Assembly: GCA_937907425.1 (NCBI GenBank)
Contig: CALCIE010000050.1
Location: 1-53,175 of the forward strand
Source of the DNA: ZC4RG42 sp003242425
GTDB taxonomy: Bacteria > Pseudomonadota > Gammaproteobacteria > Burkholderiales > SG8-39
Direction: 5' to 3'
Length of the DNA stretch: 53,175 nucleotides
A program made the position numbers and the translations under genes. The notes below the pieces were generated by a model. That model was not told the origin of the DNA, did no database searches, and saw nothing but the letters and a program-made list of their open reading frames with translations. Below are positions 1 through 7,178 of this stretch, piece after piece (position 1 is the stretch's first letter; every line of letters begins with the position of its first letter).

Positions 1-1
1 C

Positions 2-454
2 GCCGCGACCGCCGCACAGGCGCAGGAAGCCACTTTCGAGCTGCGCAGCATCACGCCCGAGGCGGCGCTCAAGGCCGCCTCCGCCGCGCTCGCCTATTGC
101 AACAAGCAGGGCTATCAGGCCGCCGTCGCCGTGAGCGACCGCGCCGGCAACGCGGTGGTCATGCTGCGCGACCGGCTGGCCGGCCCGCACACCGTGCAAA
201 CCTCCATCGACAAGGCTTACACGGCGGCTACGTTCAGGATGGATACGAAAACGCTGGGACGCGAAACCGAGAAGGGCGCGGTCTCCGGCATCCGCCACCT
301 GCCGCGCGTGGTCGCCACGGGCGGCGGCGTGCCGATCGAATCGAGCGGCATGCTGGTCGGCGCGATCGGCGTATCGGGCGCGCCGGGCGGCGATGCCGAC
401 GAAGCCTGTGCACGCGCCGGCATCGAAGCGATACGCGACGCGCTGGAGTTCTGA
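2..454 (+). CDS. GlcG/HbpS-family heme-binding-like protein (5' truncated by window edge)
   Basis: About 150 residues are visible and the start lies outside the window. The first visible residues (AATAAQAQEA) look like the end of a Sec signal peptide, so the mature protein is probably periplasmic. The rest matches the GlcG/HbpS (DUF336) fold. It shows an early SDRAGN stretch followed by a helix with TSIDKAYTA, then the glycine-rich GGGVPIESSG and a GAIGVSGAPGGDADEACARAG tail, which are the hallmark segments of this family. Family members bind heme or cobalamin-like ligands or accompany dehydrogenases, and the exact role here cannot be read from sequence. It ends shortly before the convergent sulfate operon. 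Confidence 0.85.
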   Translation, partial: AATAAQAQEATFELRSITPEAALKAASAALAYCNKQGYQAAVAVSDRAGNAVVMLRDRLAGPHTVQTSIDKAYTAATFRMDTKTLGRETEKGAVSGIRHLPRVVATGGGVPIESSGMLVGAIGVSGAPGGDADEACARAGIEAIRDALEF

Positions 455-492
455 ACGAAGCGCGCCGCGATGGGTGGCGCCGGTGTGCGGCG

Positions 493-708
493 CTACTCGT
501 ATGGGTTGTGCAGGTCCGCGACGACTCGGGCGAACACTTCGCGGACCTGCGCCTCGTCGCAGCCCATCAGCAGCGCATCCTCGAAGGCGTCCTGCAGGAC
601 CTGCCGGATCTCCTCGAGGTTTTCGCGCAGCACCTTCAACTTTTCGACGCAGCTGATGGGCTCGCCTTCGGGCGAATGCCAGCGCGGCTCGGGCAGCGGC
701 TTCGCCAT
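493..708 (-). CDS. Small hypothetical protein at the 3' end of the cysTWA operon
   Basis: A 71-residue acidic helical protein beginning MAKPLPEPRWHSPEGEP. The start was chosen because it lies 10 bases after the cysA stop, so it looks co-transcribed and possibly translationally coupled to cysA. A longer reading frame upstream would overlap cysA. It has one Cys in CVEKL and one in GCDEAQV, no signal peptide and no membrane segment. The mid-part (KLKVLRENLEEIRQVLQDAFEDALLMG) is predicted amphipathic helix. I do not recognise a named family. Its position suggests a role linked to sulfate uptake, but that is only inference. Confidence 0.7.
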   Translation of the reverse strand: MAKPLPEPRWHSPEGEPISCVEKLKVLRENLEEIRQVLQDAFEDALLMGCDEAQVREVFARVVADLHNPYE

Positions 709-718
709 GGCCGATTCC

Positions 719-1816
719 TCAGGCGGCTTGCGCCACCTGCGGCGTCTTGTCCTTCGGATTGAGGAAGACCTGCAGGCGCCGCGGCCGTACAACCAGCGTC
801 TCGCCCTCCCGGAAGCGTTTCTGGCGGTACTGCTCAGCCGGCATTTCCGCCTCGATCAGGCCGGCGCCGTCCTCGCGTTCCAGTTCCAGGCGTGCGGTCG
901 GTCCGACAAGCAGCGTACGTACCAGTTGTACGCGGATGCCCGACTGCCCGGGGCCGTAGCGGTCGATATCGAGCTCGTGCGGACGCACGAAGCCGACCGC
1001 GGGCGTATCCTGTGTCGTATCGTGTTCGGGCGTCTCGAGTGCAACGCCCTCGCCCACGTGCAACCAGCCCCGGTGGGCACGGCCGTGGAAGAGATTGACG
1101 TTGCCGAGGAAGCTGTAGACGAAAGGCGTCGCGGGCTTTTCGTACACTTCCTCGGGCGTACCTTCCTGCTCCACTCGCCCCGCGTTCATCAGCACGACGC
1201 GGTCGGCCACTTCCAGCGCCTCCTCCTGGTCATGGGTGACGAAGATGCTGGTGACGTGGATCTCGTCATGCAGGCGCCGCAGCCAGCGGCGCAGTTCCTT
1301 GCGCACTTTGGCGTCCAGCGCGCCGAAGGGTTCGTCGAGCAGCAGCACCTTGGGTTCGACCGCCAATGCGCGCGCGAGCGCGATGCGCTGCCGCTGGCCG
1401 CCCGAGAGCTGGGAGGGATAGCGGTCCGCGCACCAGTCGAGCTGCACCAGCTTGAGCAGCGCATGCACGCGGTCGGCGATCTCCGATTTGCTCGGCCGCT
1501 GGGCGCGCGGCTTCACCTGCAGGCCGAAGGCGACGTTCTCGAACACCGTCATGTGGCGGAACAGCGCGTAATGCTGGAACACGAAGCCCACCTGCCGCTC
1601 CCGCACGTCGCGGTCGGAGGCGTCCTCGCCGGAGAAGTAGATGCTGCCCTCGTCCGCCGTCTCCAGGCCGGCGATGACGCGCAACAGCGTGGTCTTGCCG
1701 CAACCCGAAGGTCCGAGCAACGCGACGAGCTGGCCGGTCGGGAATTCCAGCGAGACGTTGTCGAGCGCCGTGAAAGCGCCGAAGCGTTTGGTGATGTTCT
1801 TGACCGAGATACTCAT
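719..1816 (-). CDS. cysA: Sulfate/thiosulfate ABC transporter ATPase CysA
   Basis: A 365-residue ABC ATPase that powers sulfate/thiosulfate import at the inner membrane. Visible motifs are Walker A GPSGCGKTT (about residues 35-43), signature LSGGQRQRIALARAL, Walker B VLLLDEPFGALD and the H-loop FVTHDQEEALEVADR. A C-terminal TOBE-like regulatory region of about 120 residues has the FVRPHELDIDR segment typical of CysA. The ATG overlaps the cysW stop by four bases (ATGA), indicating translational coupling. It is the last transporter component of the leftward operon, and the small 71-residue protein follows it. Confidence 0.97.
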   Translation of the reverse strand: MSISVKNITKRFGAFTALDNVSLEFPTGQLVALLGPSGCGKTTLLRVIAGLETADEGSIYFSGEDASDRDVRERQVGFVFQHYALFRHMTVFENVAFGLQVKPRAQRPSKSEIADRVHALLKLVQLDWCADRYPSQLSGGQRQRIALARALAVEPKVLLLDEPFGALDAKVRKELRRWLRRLHDEIHVTSIFVTHDQEEALEVADRVVLMNAGRVEQEGTPEEVYEKPATPFVYSFLGNVNLFHGRAHRGWLHVGEGVALETPEHDTTQDTPAVGFVRPHELDIDRYGPGQSGIRVQLVRTLLVGPTARLELEREDGAGLIEAEMPAEQYRQKRFREGETLVVRPRRLQVFLNPKDKTPQVAQAA

Positions 1817-2724
1817 GATTGCGGACCTTCCATGAAACCGTCGGCGGCGATTTCCCTGTGCTGCCGCCATTCGATGAACGTTTTCAGCGCCAGCGTCACC
1901 AGTGCCAGCAGGGCGAGCAGCGAGGCCACCGCGAACGCGGCGGCGAACTGGTATTCGTTGTAGAGGATTTCGATGTGCAGCGGCATGGTGTTGGTCATGC
2001 CGCGGATGTGGCCGGACACCACCGACACTGCGCCGAACTCGCCCATCGCGCGCGCGTTGCAGAGGATGACGCCATAGAGCAGTCCCCACTTGATGTTCGG
2101 CAGCGTCACGCGCCAGAAGATCTGCCAGCCCGAGGCGCCGAGCACCCGCGCCGCCTCCTCTTCCTCCGAACCCTGCGCCTGCATGAGCGGAATCAGCTCG
2201 CGCGCGATGAAGGGAAAGGTAACGAAAACCGTCGCCAGAATGATCCCGGGCACGGCGAAGACGATCTTGATGTCGTGCTCCTGCAGCCATGGCCCGAACC
2301 AGCCCTGCGCGCCGAACACCAGCACGTAGATCAGACCCGCGATCACGGGCGAGACCGAGAACGGCAGGTCGATCAGGGTGGTGAGCAGGCTCTTGCCGCG
2401 GAACTCGAACTTCGCGATCGCCCAGGCGGCCGCCACGCCGAACACCAGGTTGAGCGGCACGGCGATGCCCGCGGCCAGCAAGGTGAGCTTGATGGCGGCG
2501 AGCGCATCGGGCTCCACCAGCGCGGCGACGTAGGCGTCGAAGCCCTTGCGGAAGGCCTCGAAGAACACCGCGACGAGCGGCACGAACAGGAACAGGGACA
2601 GGAAGGCGAGCGCGATTCCGATCAGCCCCCATTTCACCAGCGGGTGCTCGGAAGTCGCGCTGCGCAGCCGCGCGGCGCCGCGTGCTGCGCCGAAGGAAGG
2701 GGAAGCGGTAATGACTGCGGACAT
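1813..2724 (-). CDS. cysW: Sulfate ABC transporter permease CysW
   Basis: A 303-residue integral membrane permease with about six hydrophobic segments, pairing with CysT to form the sulfate channel. The conserved cytoplasmic EAA loop is visible as EEEEAARVLGASGWQIFWRVTLPNIKWG. The hydrophilic N-terminus of about 30 residues precedes the first membrane segment (WGLIGIALAFLSLFLFVPL). The start MSAVITASP was preferred to an in-frame ATG 45 bases upstream because the longer form would run into cysT. Its stop overlaps the cysA start. Confidence 0.96.
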   Translation of the reverse strand: MSAVITASPSFGAARGAARLRSATSEHPLVKWGLIGIALAFLSLFLFVPLVAVFFEAFRKGFDAYVAALVEPDALAAIKLTLLAAGIAVPLNLVFGVAAAWAIAKFEFRGKSLLTTLIDLPFSVSPVIAGLIYVLVFGAQGWFGPWLQEHDIKIVFAVPGIILATVFVTFPFIARELIPLMQAQGSEEEEAARVLGASGWQIFWRVTLPNIKWGLLYGVILCNARAMGEFGAVSVVSGHIRGMTNTMPLHIEILYNEYQFAAAFAVASLLALLALVTLALKTFIEWRQHREIAADGFMEGPQS

Positions 2725-2732
2725 GTTCCGGC

Positions 2733-3575
2733 TCAACGGAGCTTCGCGCCGCGGCGTGACGCCCACCACTGCAACAGGTTGATGACGAACAACAGGAGGA
2801 AGGACACGACCAGCATGACCACGGCCAGTGCCGTCGCGCCGACGTAGTCGTACTGCTCCAGCTTGGTGATGATCAGCAGCGGCGTGATCTCGGTCTTCAT
2901 CGGCAGGTTGCCAGCGATGAAGATCACCGAGCCGTACTCGCCCACCGCGCGTGCGAAGGCGAGCGCGAAACCGGTGAGCAGCGCCGGCACGATGGCCGGG
3001 AAAATCACGCGCCTGAAGGTCTGCCAGCGCGAGGCGCCGAGGCTCGCAGCCGCTTCCTCGAGCTCCGGCTCCAGGTCCTCCAGCACCGGCTGCACGGTGC
3101 GCACCACGAAAGGCAGGCCGATGAAGGTGAGCGCGATCACCACGCCGAGCGGCGAAAACGCCGCCTTGATGCCGAACTCGGCGAGCCAGCGGCCGATCCA
3201 GCCGTTCTGCGCGTAGATGCCGGTCAGCGCGATGCCTGCCACCGCGGTCGGCAGGGCGAAGGGCAGATCGACCAGCGCGTCGACGATGCGCTTGCCCGGG
3301 AAGCTGTAGCGCACCAGCACCCAGGCGACCAGTAACCCGAACACCGCGTTGACGGACGCGCCGATCAGCGCGGCGCCGAAAGACAGCTTGTACGACGCCA
3401 CCACCCGCTCGGTCGTGACCGCCGCCCAGAACTGCTCCCAGGTCAGGGTGAAGGTCTTGAGGAACGCCGAGGACAGCGGGATCAGGACGATCAGCGCCAG
3501 GTACAGCAGCGTGAACCCGAGCGCCAGATTGAACCCGGGCAGGACGCTATGGCGCCGTAGCAGCAGCGTGCTCAT
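2733..3575 (-). CDS. cysT: Sulfate ABC transporter permease CysT (CysU)
   Basis: A 280-residue permease beginning MSTLLLRRHSVLPGFNL. The motif LPGFNLALGFTLLYLALIV is the classic N-terminal membrane entry of CysT/CysU. The EAA loop is EELEEAAASLGASRWQTFRRVIFPAI. Eight bases separate its stop from the cysW start and seven bases separate it from the upstream binding-protein stop, so all lie on one transcript. Together with CysW it forms the membrane channel for sulfate delivered by the periplasmic binding proteins. Confidence 0.96.
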   Translation of the reverse strand: MSTLLLRRHSVLPGFNLALGFTLLYLALIVLIPLSSAFLKTFTLTWEQFWAAVTTERVVASYKLSFGAALIGASVNAVFGLLVAWVLVRYSFPGKRIVDALVDLPFALPTAVAGIALTGIYAQNGWIGRWLAEFGIKAAFSPLGVVIALTFIGLPFVVRTVQPVLEDLEPELEEAAASLGASRWQTFRRVIFPAIVPALLTGFALAFARAVGEYGSVIFIAGNLPMKTEITPLLIITKLEQYDYVGATALAVVMLVVSFLLLFVINLLQWWASRRGAKLR

Positions 3576-3582
3576 GATGGCC

Positions 3583-4581
3583 CTATTTCTTCTGGTAGAT
3601 CTGGTCGAAGACGCCGCCGTCGTCGAAGTGCTTCTTCTGCGCCTGCTGCCAGCCGCCGAACAGCTCGTCCACGGTGAACAACTTGATCGGCTTGAACTGA
3701 TGCGCGTACTGCTTCGCCACGCTTTCCACCACCGGACGGTAGTAGTGCTTGGCGGCGATGTTCTGTCCTTCCGGCGAATAGAGATATTGCAGATAGGCTT
3801 CCGCCACCTTGCGCGTGCCACGCCGGTCCACGACCTTGTCGACCACGCTCACCGGGTTCTCCGCCGCGATCGACCAGCTCGGATAGACGATGTCGAAGTC
3901 CTCGCCCAGTTCCTTCTTGATGAGGAAGACCTCGTTCTCGAAGGTGATCAGCACGTCGCCGATGTTGCGCTGGGTGAAGGTGGCGGTGGCGCCGCGGCCG
4001 CCGGTGTCGAGGATCGGCACATTGGCGAACAGCCTGGCGACGAAATCGCGCGCCTGTTCCTCGGTGCCGCCCTTCTTCAACACATAACCCCAGGCGGCGA
4101 GATAGGTGTAGCGGCCGTTGCCCGAGGTCTTGGGATTGGGCACGATCACCTGCACGCCGGGTTTGACGAGATCGTCCCAGTCCCTGATGTTCTTCGGATT
4201 GCCCTTGCGCACCAGGAACACCGAGGTGGAGGTATAGGGCACGCTGTTGTTGGGCAGGCGCTTCTGCCATTCGGCCGGCACGAGCTGGCCGCGCTGATGG
4301 AGCAGATCGATGTCGTTCGCCTGGTTCATGGTGACGACATCCGCTTCGAGACCGTCGGCCACCGCGCGCGCCTGCTTGCTGGAACCGCCGTGCGACTGCT
4401 TCACGGTGACGGTCTCGCCGGTCTGCTTCTTCCAGTACTCGACGAAGGCGGCGTTGTAGTCCTTGTACAACTCGCGCGCGACGTCGTACGAGGCGTTGAG
4501 GATGGTGGCCTCCGCAGCCGCGGGCGCGGCGCCTGCCGCGAGCGACGCTGCAAAGAGGATGAGCAGTAAGCGCTTCAACAT
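3583..4581 (-). CDS. sbp: Periplasmic sulfate-binding protein (Sbp/CysP family), copy 1
   Basis: A 332-residue sulfate-binding protein with a clear signal peptide (MLKRLLLILFAASLAAGA, cleavage near AAAEA). Family segments are LLNASYDVARELY-like near the mature N-terminus (here ATILNASYDVARELYKD), VKQSHGGSSKQARAV, and the ligand-pocket stretch PNPKTSGNGRYTYLAAWGY. It delivers sulfate (or thiosulfate) to CysTW. It lies seven bases upstream of cysT, so it is the dedicated binding protein of this operon. A second copy lies about 0.85 kb further upstream. Sequence alone does not settle whether the two copies differ in ligand preference. Confidence 0.95.
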   Translation of the reverse strand: MLKRLLLILFAASLAAGAAPAAAEATILNASYDVARELYKDYNAAFVEYWKKQTGETVTVKQSHGGSSKQARAVADGLEADVVTMNQANDIDLLHQRGQLVPAEWQKRLPNNSVPYTSTSVFLVRKGNPKNIRDWDDLVKPGVQVIVPNPKTSGNGRYTYLAAWGYVLKKGGTEEQARDFVARLFANVPILDTGGRGATATFTQRNIGDVLITFENEVFLIKKELGEDFDIVYPSWSIAAENPVSVVDKVVDRRGTRKVAEAYLQYLYSPEGQNIAAKHYYRPVVESVAKQYAHQFKPIKLFTVDELFGGWQQAQKKHFDDGGVFDQIYQKK

Positions 4582-4586
4582 GGTGT

Positions 4587-4608
4587 CTTCTTTGATCTGT
4601 GAAAGAAG
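4587..4608 (-). promoter_or_regulatory. Hairpin covering the Shine-Dalgarno region of sbp copy 1
   Basis: A perfect 7-bp inverted repeat (CTTCTTT / AAAGAAG) with an 8-base loop lies immediately before the sbp start. On the mRNA the 3' arm contains the purine-rich AAAGAAG that would serve as the ribosome-binding site, six bases before the ATG. Pairing would hide it. The stem is A/U-rich and therefore weak. It directly follows the terminator-like hairpin at 4610-4627, so the U-rich tail of that hairpin is also the anti-Shine-Dalgarno strand. Confidence 0.45.
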
Positions 4609-4609
4609 A

Positions 4610-4627
4610 AGCGGCCTGCCGGCCGCT
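4610..4627 (-). terminator. Terminator-like hairpin between peroxiredoxin and sbp copy 1
   Basis: A perfect GC-rich 7-bp stem (AGCGGCC / GGCCGCT) with a 4-base loop lies 8 bases after the peroxiredoxin stop. It is followed on the minus strand by CTTCTTCTTTC, a pyrimidine-rich but interrupted U tract. It may act as a partial terminator that lowers read-through from the peroxiredoxin gene into sbp-cysTWA. Confidence 0.55.
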
Positions 4628-4634
4628 CCTCTCG

Positions 4635-5276
4635 TCAGTTCTTCTCTACCTTGGTGTAACGCAGATAAGGCTTCACCGCGCGGTAGCCCTGCGGGAACTT
4701 CTGCTTCAGCACTTCCGGATCGGTGAGCGAGGGCACGATGATGACCTCGTCGCCCGGTTTCCAGTTCACCGGCGTGGCTACGCTGTGGCTGTCGGTGAGC
4801 TGCAGCGAGTCGATCACGCGGAGGATCTCGTCGAAGTTGCGCCCCGTGCTCGGCGGATAAGTGATGGTCGCCCGGATCTTCTTCTGCGGATCGATGATGA
4901 ATACCGAACGCACGGTCGTGGTCGCGCTCGCGTTCGGATGGATCATGTCGTACAGCTCCGAGACCTTGCGGTCGTGGTCGGCGATGATCGGGAAGTTCAC
5001 CACGCAGCCCTGGGTCTCGTTGATGTCGTTCACCCAGCGCTCGTGCGAATCGACCGGATCGACGGACAAGGCCAGCACCTTGACGTTGCGCTTGTCGAAC
5101 TCCCCCTTCAGCTTGGCGGTATAGCCGAGCTCGGTCGTGCACACGGGCGTGAAGTCCGCCGGGTGCGAGAACAGCACGCCCCAGCTGTCGCCCAGCCATT
5201 CATGGAAACGGATCCTGCCGATGGTCGAGTCCTGCTCGAAATCGGGCGCGGTATCTCCCAGACGTAACGTCGCCAT
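4635..5276 (-). CDS. 1-Cys (Prx6-type) peroxiredoxin
   Basis: A 213-residue peroxiredoxin that reduces hydrogen peroxide and organic peroxides in the cytosol. The peroxidatic cysteine is C46 in the motif SHPADFTPVCTTEL, which is diagnostic of the Prx6 class. The long C-terminal arm (VNWKPGDEVIIVPSL) is also Prx6-like. No second resolving cysteine is obvious apart from the one in the segment GCVVNF. The chosen ATG has AAGGAG seven bases upstream. The gene sits between the two sulfate-binding-protein genes and in the same direction, which suggests that peroxide defence is co-regulated with sulfur assimilation. That link is inference. Confidence 0.93.
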   Translation of the reverse strand: MATLRLGDTAPDFEQDSTIGRIRFHEWLGDSWGVLFSHPADFTPVCTTELGYTAKLKGEFDKRNVKVLALSVDPVDSHERWVNDINETQGCVVNFPIIADHDRKVSELYDMIHPNASATTTVRSVFIIDPQKKIRATITYPPSTGRNFDEILRVIDSLQLTDSHSVATPVNWKPGDEVIIVPSLTDPEVLKQKFPQGYRAVKPYLRYTKVEKN

Positions 5277-5301
5277 AGCCAGCTCCTTCAATGCCGAGTC
5301 A

Positions 5302-5337
5302 AATAAGCAGGATGCATTTTGAGCCGATGCACTTATT
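5302..5337 (-). promoter_or_regulatory. Nested inverted repeats in the peroxiredoxin leader
   Basis: An outer repeat AATAAG / CTTATT (5302-5307 and 5332-5337) encloses an inner repeat TGCAT / ATGCA (5313-5317 and 5327-5331), 25-60 bases before the peroxiredoxin ATG. The region is unusually AT-rich for this chromosome. It could be an operator or an mRNA leader structure. No named regulator is recognised. Confidence 0.35.
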
Positions 5338-5381
5338 CCGTGAACGAACGGATAGCGATTTCCTTATAAACCGGAACGAAT

Positions 5382-5403
5382 AAGGGCCGCCACGGCGGCC
5401 CTT
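5382..5403 (-). terminator. Rho-independent-type terminator after sbp copy 2
   Basis: A perfect 9-bp stem (AAGGGCCGC / GCGGCCCTT) with the 4-base loop CACG lies 14 bases downstream of the sbp copy 2 stop on the minus strand. It is followed by the U-containing tail TATTCGTT. It should separate sbp copy 2 from the peroxiredoxin gene, making sbp copy 2 an independent transcription unit. The U tract is imperfect. Confidence 0.65.
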
Positions 5404-5417
5404 TGCGCCGGCCCGGC

Positions 5418-6410
5418 TCACTTCGAGCTGTAGATCTGGTCGAACACGCCGCCGTCGGCGAAGTGGGTCTGCTGCGCCTTGCGCCAGCCGCCGAACACTT
5501 CGTCGATGGTGAAGAGGTTCACTTTGGGGAAGACCTTGGCGTACTTGGCCGCCACCTTCTCCAGCCGCGGCCGGTAGTAGTTCTGCGCCGCAACCTCCTG
5601 CCCTTCCTCGCTGTAGAGGTATTCCAGATAAGCCTGCGCCAGAGCGCGGGTGCCGCGCTTGTCCACGACCTTGTCCACCACCGTCACGGGCGGCTCGGCC
5701 AGGATGGAGATCGAAGGCACGATCAGCTCGAACTTGTCCGGACCCAATTCCTTCAGGGCAAGGAAGGCCTCGTTCTCCCAGGAGATGAACACGTCGCCGA
5801 TACCTCGCTCGACGAAGGTCGTGGTCGAGCCGCGCGCGCCGGAATCCAGCACCGCGACGTTCTTGTAGAGCTTCTTCACGAACTCCTTCGCGTAGGCTTC
5901 GTCGCCGCCGGATTTCTTGAGCGCATAGCCCCAGGCGGCAAGGTAGTTCCAGCGCGCCCCGCCCGAGGTCTTGGGGTTGGGCGTGATGACGGAGACACCC
6001 GGCTTGATCAGGTCATCCCAGTCCTTGATGCCCTTGGGATTGCCCTTGCGCACCAGGAACACGATGGTCGAGGTGTAGGGCGAGCTGTTCTGCGGCAGAC
6101 GCTTCTGCCAGTCCTGCGGAATCAGCTTGTGGTCGGCCAGCGCGTCGATGTCATAGGCCAGGGCAAGCGTCACCACATCGGCCTCCAGCCCGTCGATCAC
6201 CGCGCGCGCCTGCTTGCCCGAACCGCCGTGCGACTGCTTGACGGTGACCGTCTGGCCGGTCTTGGCCTTCCAGTATTTGACGAACGACTGGTTGAAGTTC
6301 TGATAAAGCTCCCGGGTGGGATCGTAGGACACGTTGAGCAGCGTGGTCTGCGCGGCGGCCGGAGCGGCCGCGATCGCAAACGCCGTTGCCAGCAGCAGTT
6401 TCTTGAACAT
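5418..6410 (-). CDS. sbp: Periplasmic sulfate-binding protein (Sbp family), copy 2
   Basis: A 330-residue paralogue of the downstream sulfate-binding protein, with signal peptide MFKKLLLATAFAIAAAPAAAQ. It carries the same core segments (LLNVSYDPTRELYQNFN, VKQSHGGSGKQARAV, PNPKTSGGARWNYLAAWGY). The two copies differ in the pocket-proximal stretch after PNPKTSG (GARW here, NGRY in copy 1) and in the loop ALAYDIDAL here versus NQANDIDLL in copy 1. Such changes could tune affinity or specificity (sulfate, thiosulfate, other oxyanions). It has its own leader and terminator and therefore probably its own promoter, and it most likely feeds the same CysTWA channel. Confidence 0.95.
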   Translation of the reverse strand: MFKKLLLATAFAIAAAPAAAQTTLLNVSYDPTRELYQNFNQSFVKYWKAKTGQTVTVKQSHGGSGKQARAVIDGLEADVVTLALAYDIDALADHKLIPQDWQKRLPQNSSPYTSTIVFLVRKGNPKGIKDWDDLIKPGVSVITPNPKTSGGARWNYLAAWGYALKKSGGDEAYAKEFVKKLYKNVAVLDSGARGSTTTFVERGIGDVFISWENEAFLALKELGPDKFELIVPSISILAEPPVTVVDKVVDKRGTRALAQAYLEYLYSEEGQEVAAQNYYRPRLEKVAAKYAKVFPKVNLFTIDEVFGGWRKAQQTHFADGGVFDQIYSSK

Positions 6411-6416
6411 TGCGGA

Positions 6417-6437
6417 CTCCCTGTTGAAGACAGGGAG
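6417..6437 (-). promoter_or_regulatory. Hairpin sequestering the ribosome-binding site of sbp copy 2
   Basis: A perfect 8-bp inverted repeat (CTCCCTGT / ACAGGGAG) with a 5-base loop ends seven bases before the ATG of sbp copy 2. On the mRNA the 3' arm contains AGGGAG, the Shine-Dalgarno sequence, so the stem would block ribosome access. It is stronger than the equivalent hairpin before sbp copy 1. Confidence 0.6.
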
Positions 6438-6451
6438 CAACATTAAGAATC

Positions 6452-6505
6452 TATGCGCCGCAACGGAACGATTTAGTTTTTTTAAGCTTATGCCGCGCAA
6501 CGGAA
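6452..6505. repeat. Two 17-base near-identical direct repeats upstream of sbp copy 2
   Basis: TATGCGCCGCAACGGAA (6452-6468) and TATGCCGCGCAACGGAA (6489-6505) differ only by a swapped pair of bases and are spaced 37 bases start to start, about 3.5 helical turns. Between them is the AT-rich GATTTAGTTTTTTTAAGC. They lie where the promoter and activator site of sbp copy 2 should be. A LysR-type regulator such as CysB is a plausible binder, but no consensus can be claimed. Confidence 0.5.
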
Positions 6506-6597
6506 ATTCCCGCCGGCGATTTTCTTATGGCGAAGCTGGACGGTCGCGTTGCCGCAATCGCCGCCCGCCTTCCCGGCACGCCGACGTGTTGCATGCC

Positions 6598-6619
6598 GGC
6601 GCGCCGGAAAGCGCGCGCC
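6598..6619 (-). terminator. GC-rich hairpin downstream of the YcnI-like gene
   Basis: A 7-bp stem GGCGCGC / GCGCGCC with an 8-base loop lies 4 bases after the stop of the YcnI-like gene. No U tract follows, so intrinsic termination is uncertain. It may only protect the 3' end of the transcript. Confidence 0.3.
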
Positions 6620-6623
6620 ATGA

Positions 6624-7130
6624 TCAGGGCAGCAGTCTCACCCCCGGCGCCGGAAATTTGCCGCCTTGCCCCGGCACATCGGTCCAGCGACTGATCCCCT
6701 TCTCGCATTCCTGCACCACCGGGAAATAAAGCGTGCCGCCGGCCGGCAAATCGGTGCTCAGATAGGACGAGAACACGAACTCGTCGTAATACTCGTCGGG
6801 CAGCCGCCCGGACCACACCAGTTCGCGCACGCCGGCGGACACCGGCGCGCCGTGATGCGCGGCATAGGGCCTGGCGTAGTCGCCCTTCACCAGCTCCAGC
6901 GTCCAACCGGGCTTCGGTTGAGGCTTCACGTTGATGACCCCTTCCGGAATGCGCACCCGCACTCTCAATGTCGGCGAACCGTGGCAACCGTGCGGAACGC
7001 GCAAGACGGCCTTGTAGTAGCTGCCCACGCGTGCCTGCTTGGTTTCGAGCGTGACGTGCGCGGAGACGCCCGCCGGCGCACAAAGCGATACGGCGATGAA
7101 AGCCGCCGCGCATTTCAGGATTCTGTTCAT
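6624..7130 (-). CDS. YcnI/DUF1775-family periplasmic protein
   Basis: A 168-residue secreted protein with signal peptide (MNRILKCAAAFIAVSLCAPAGVSAHV, cleavage after VSA, leaving His at mature position 1). This mature N-terminal His followed by VTLE is the signature of YcnI, whose structure binds copper through that His. Also visible are the HGCHGSPTLRVRVRIPEGV and VKPQPKPGW segments of the DUF1775 domain. It lacks the C-terminal membrane anchor of the Bacillus protein. It lies 48 bases after the TonB-dependent receptor stop and is likely the last gene of the cassette. The role in copper handling is family knowledge plus inference. Confidence 0.88.
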   Translation of the reverse strand: MNRILKCAAAFIAVSLCAPAGVSAHVTLETKQARVGSYYKAVLRVPHGCHGSPTLRVRVRIPEGVINVKPQPKPGWTLELVKGDYARPYAAHHGAPVSAGVRELVWSGRLPDEYYDEFVFSSYLSTDLPAGGTLYFPVVQECEKGISRWTDVPGQGGKFPAPGVRLLP

Positions 7131-7178
7131 GTTCGTCTCCCCTTCACAGTACTTTCGGACTTTCACCGGTACGTTCAC

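Noticed and set aside
719..2632. A single open frame spanning cysW and cysA that looks like a fusion
   Set aside because: The upstream part is an out-of-frame reading of cysW. CysA starts at its own ATG that overlaps the cysW stop.
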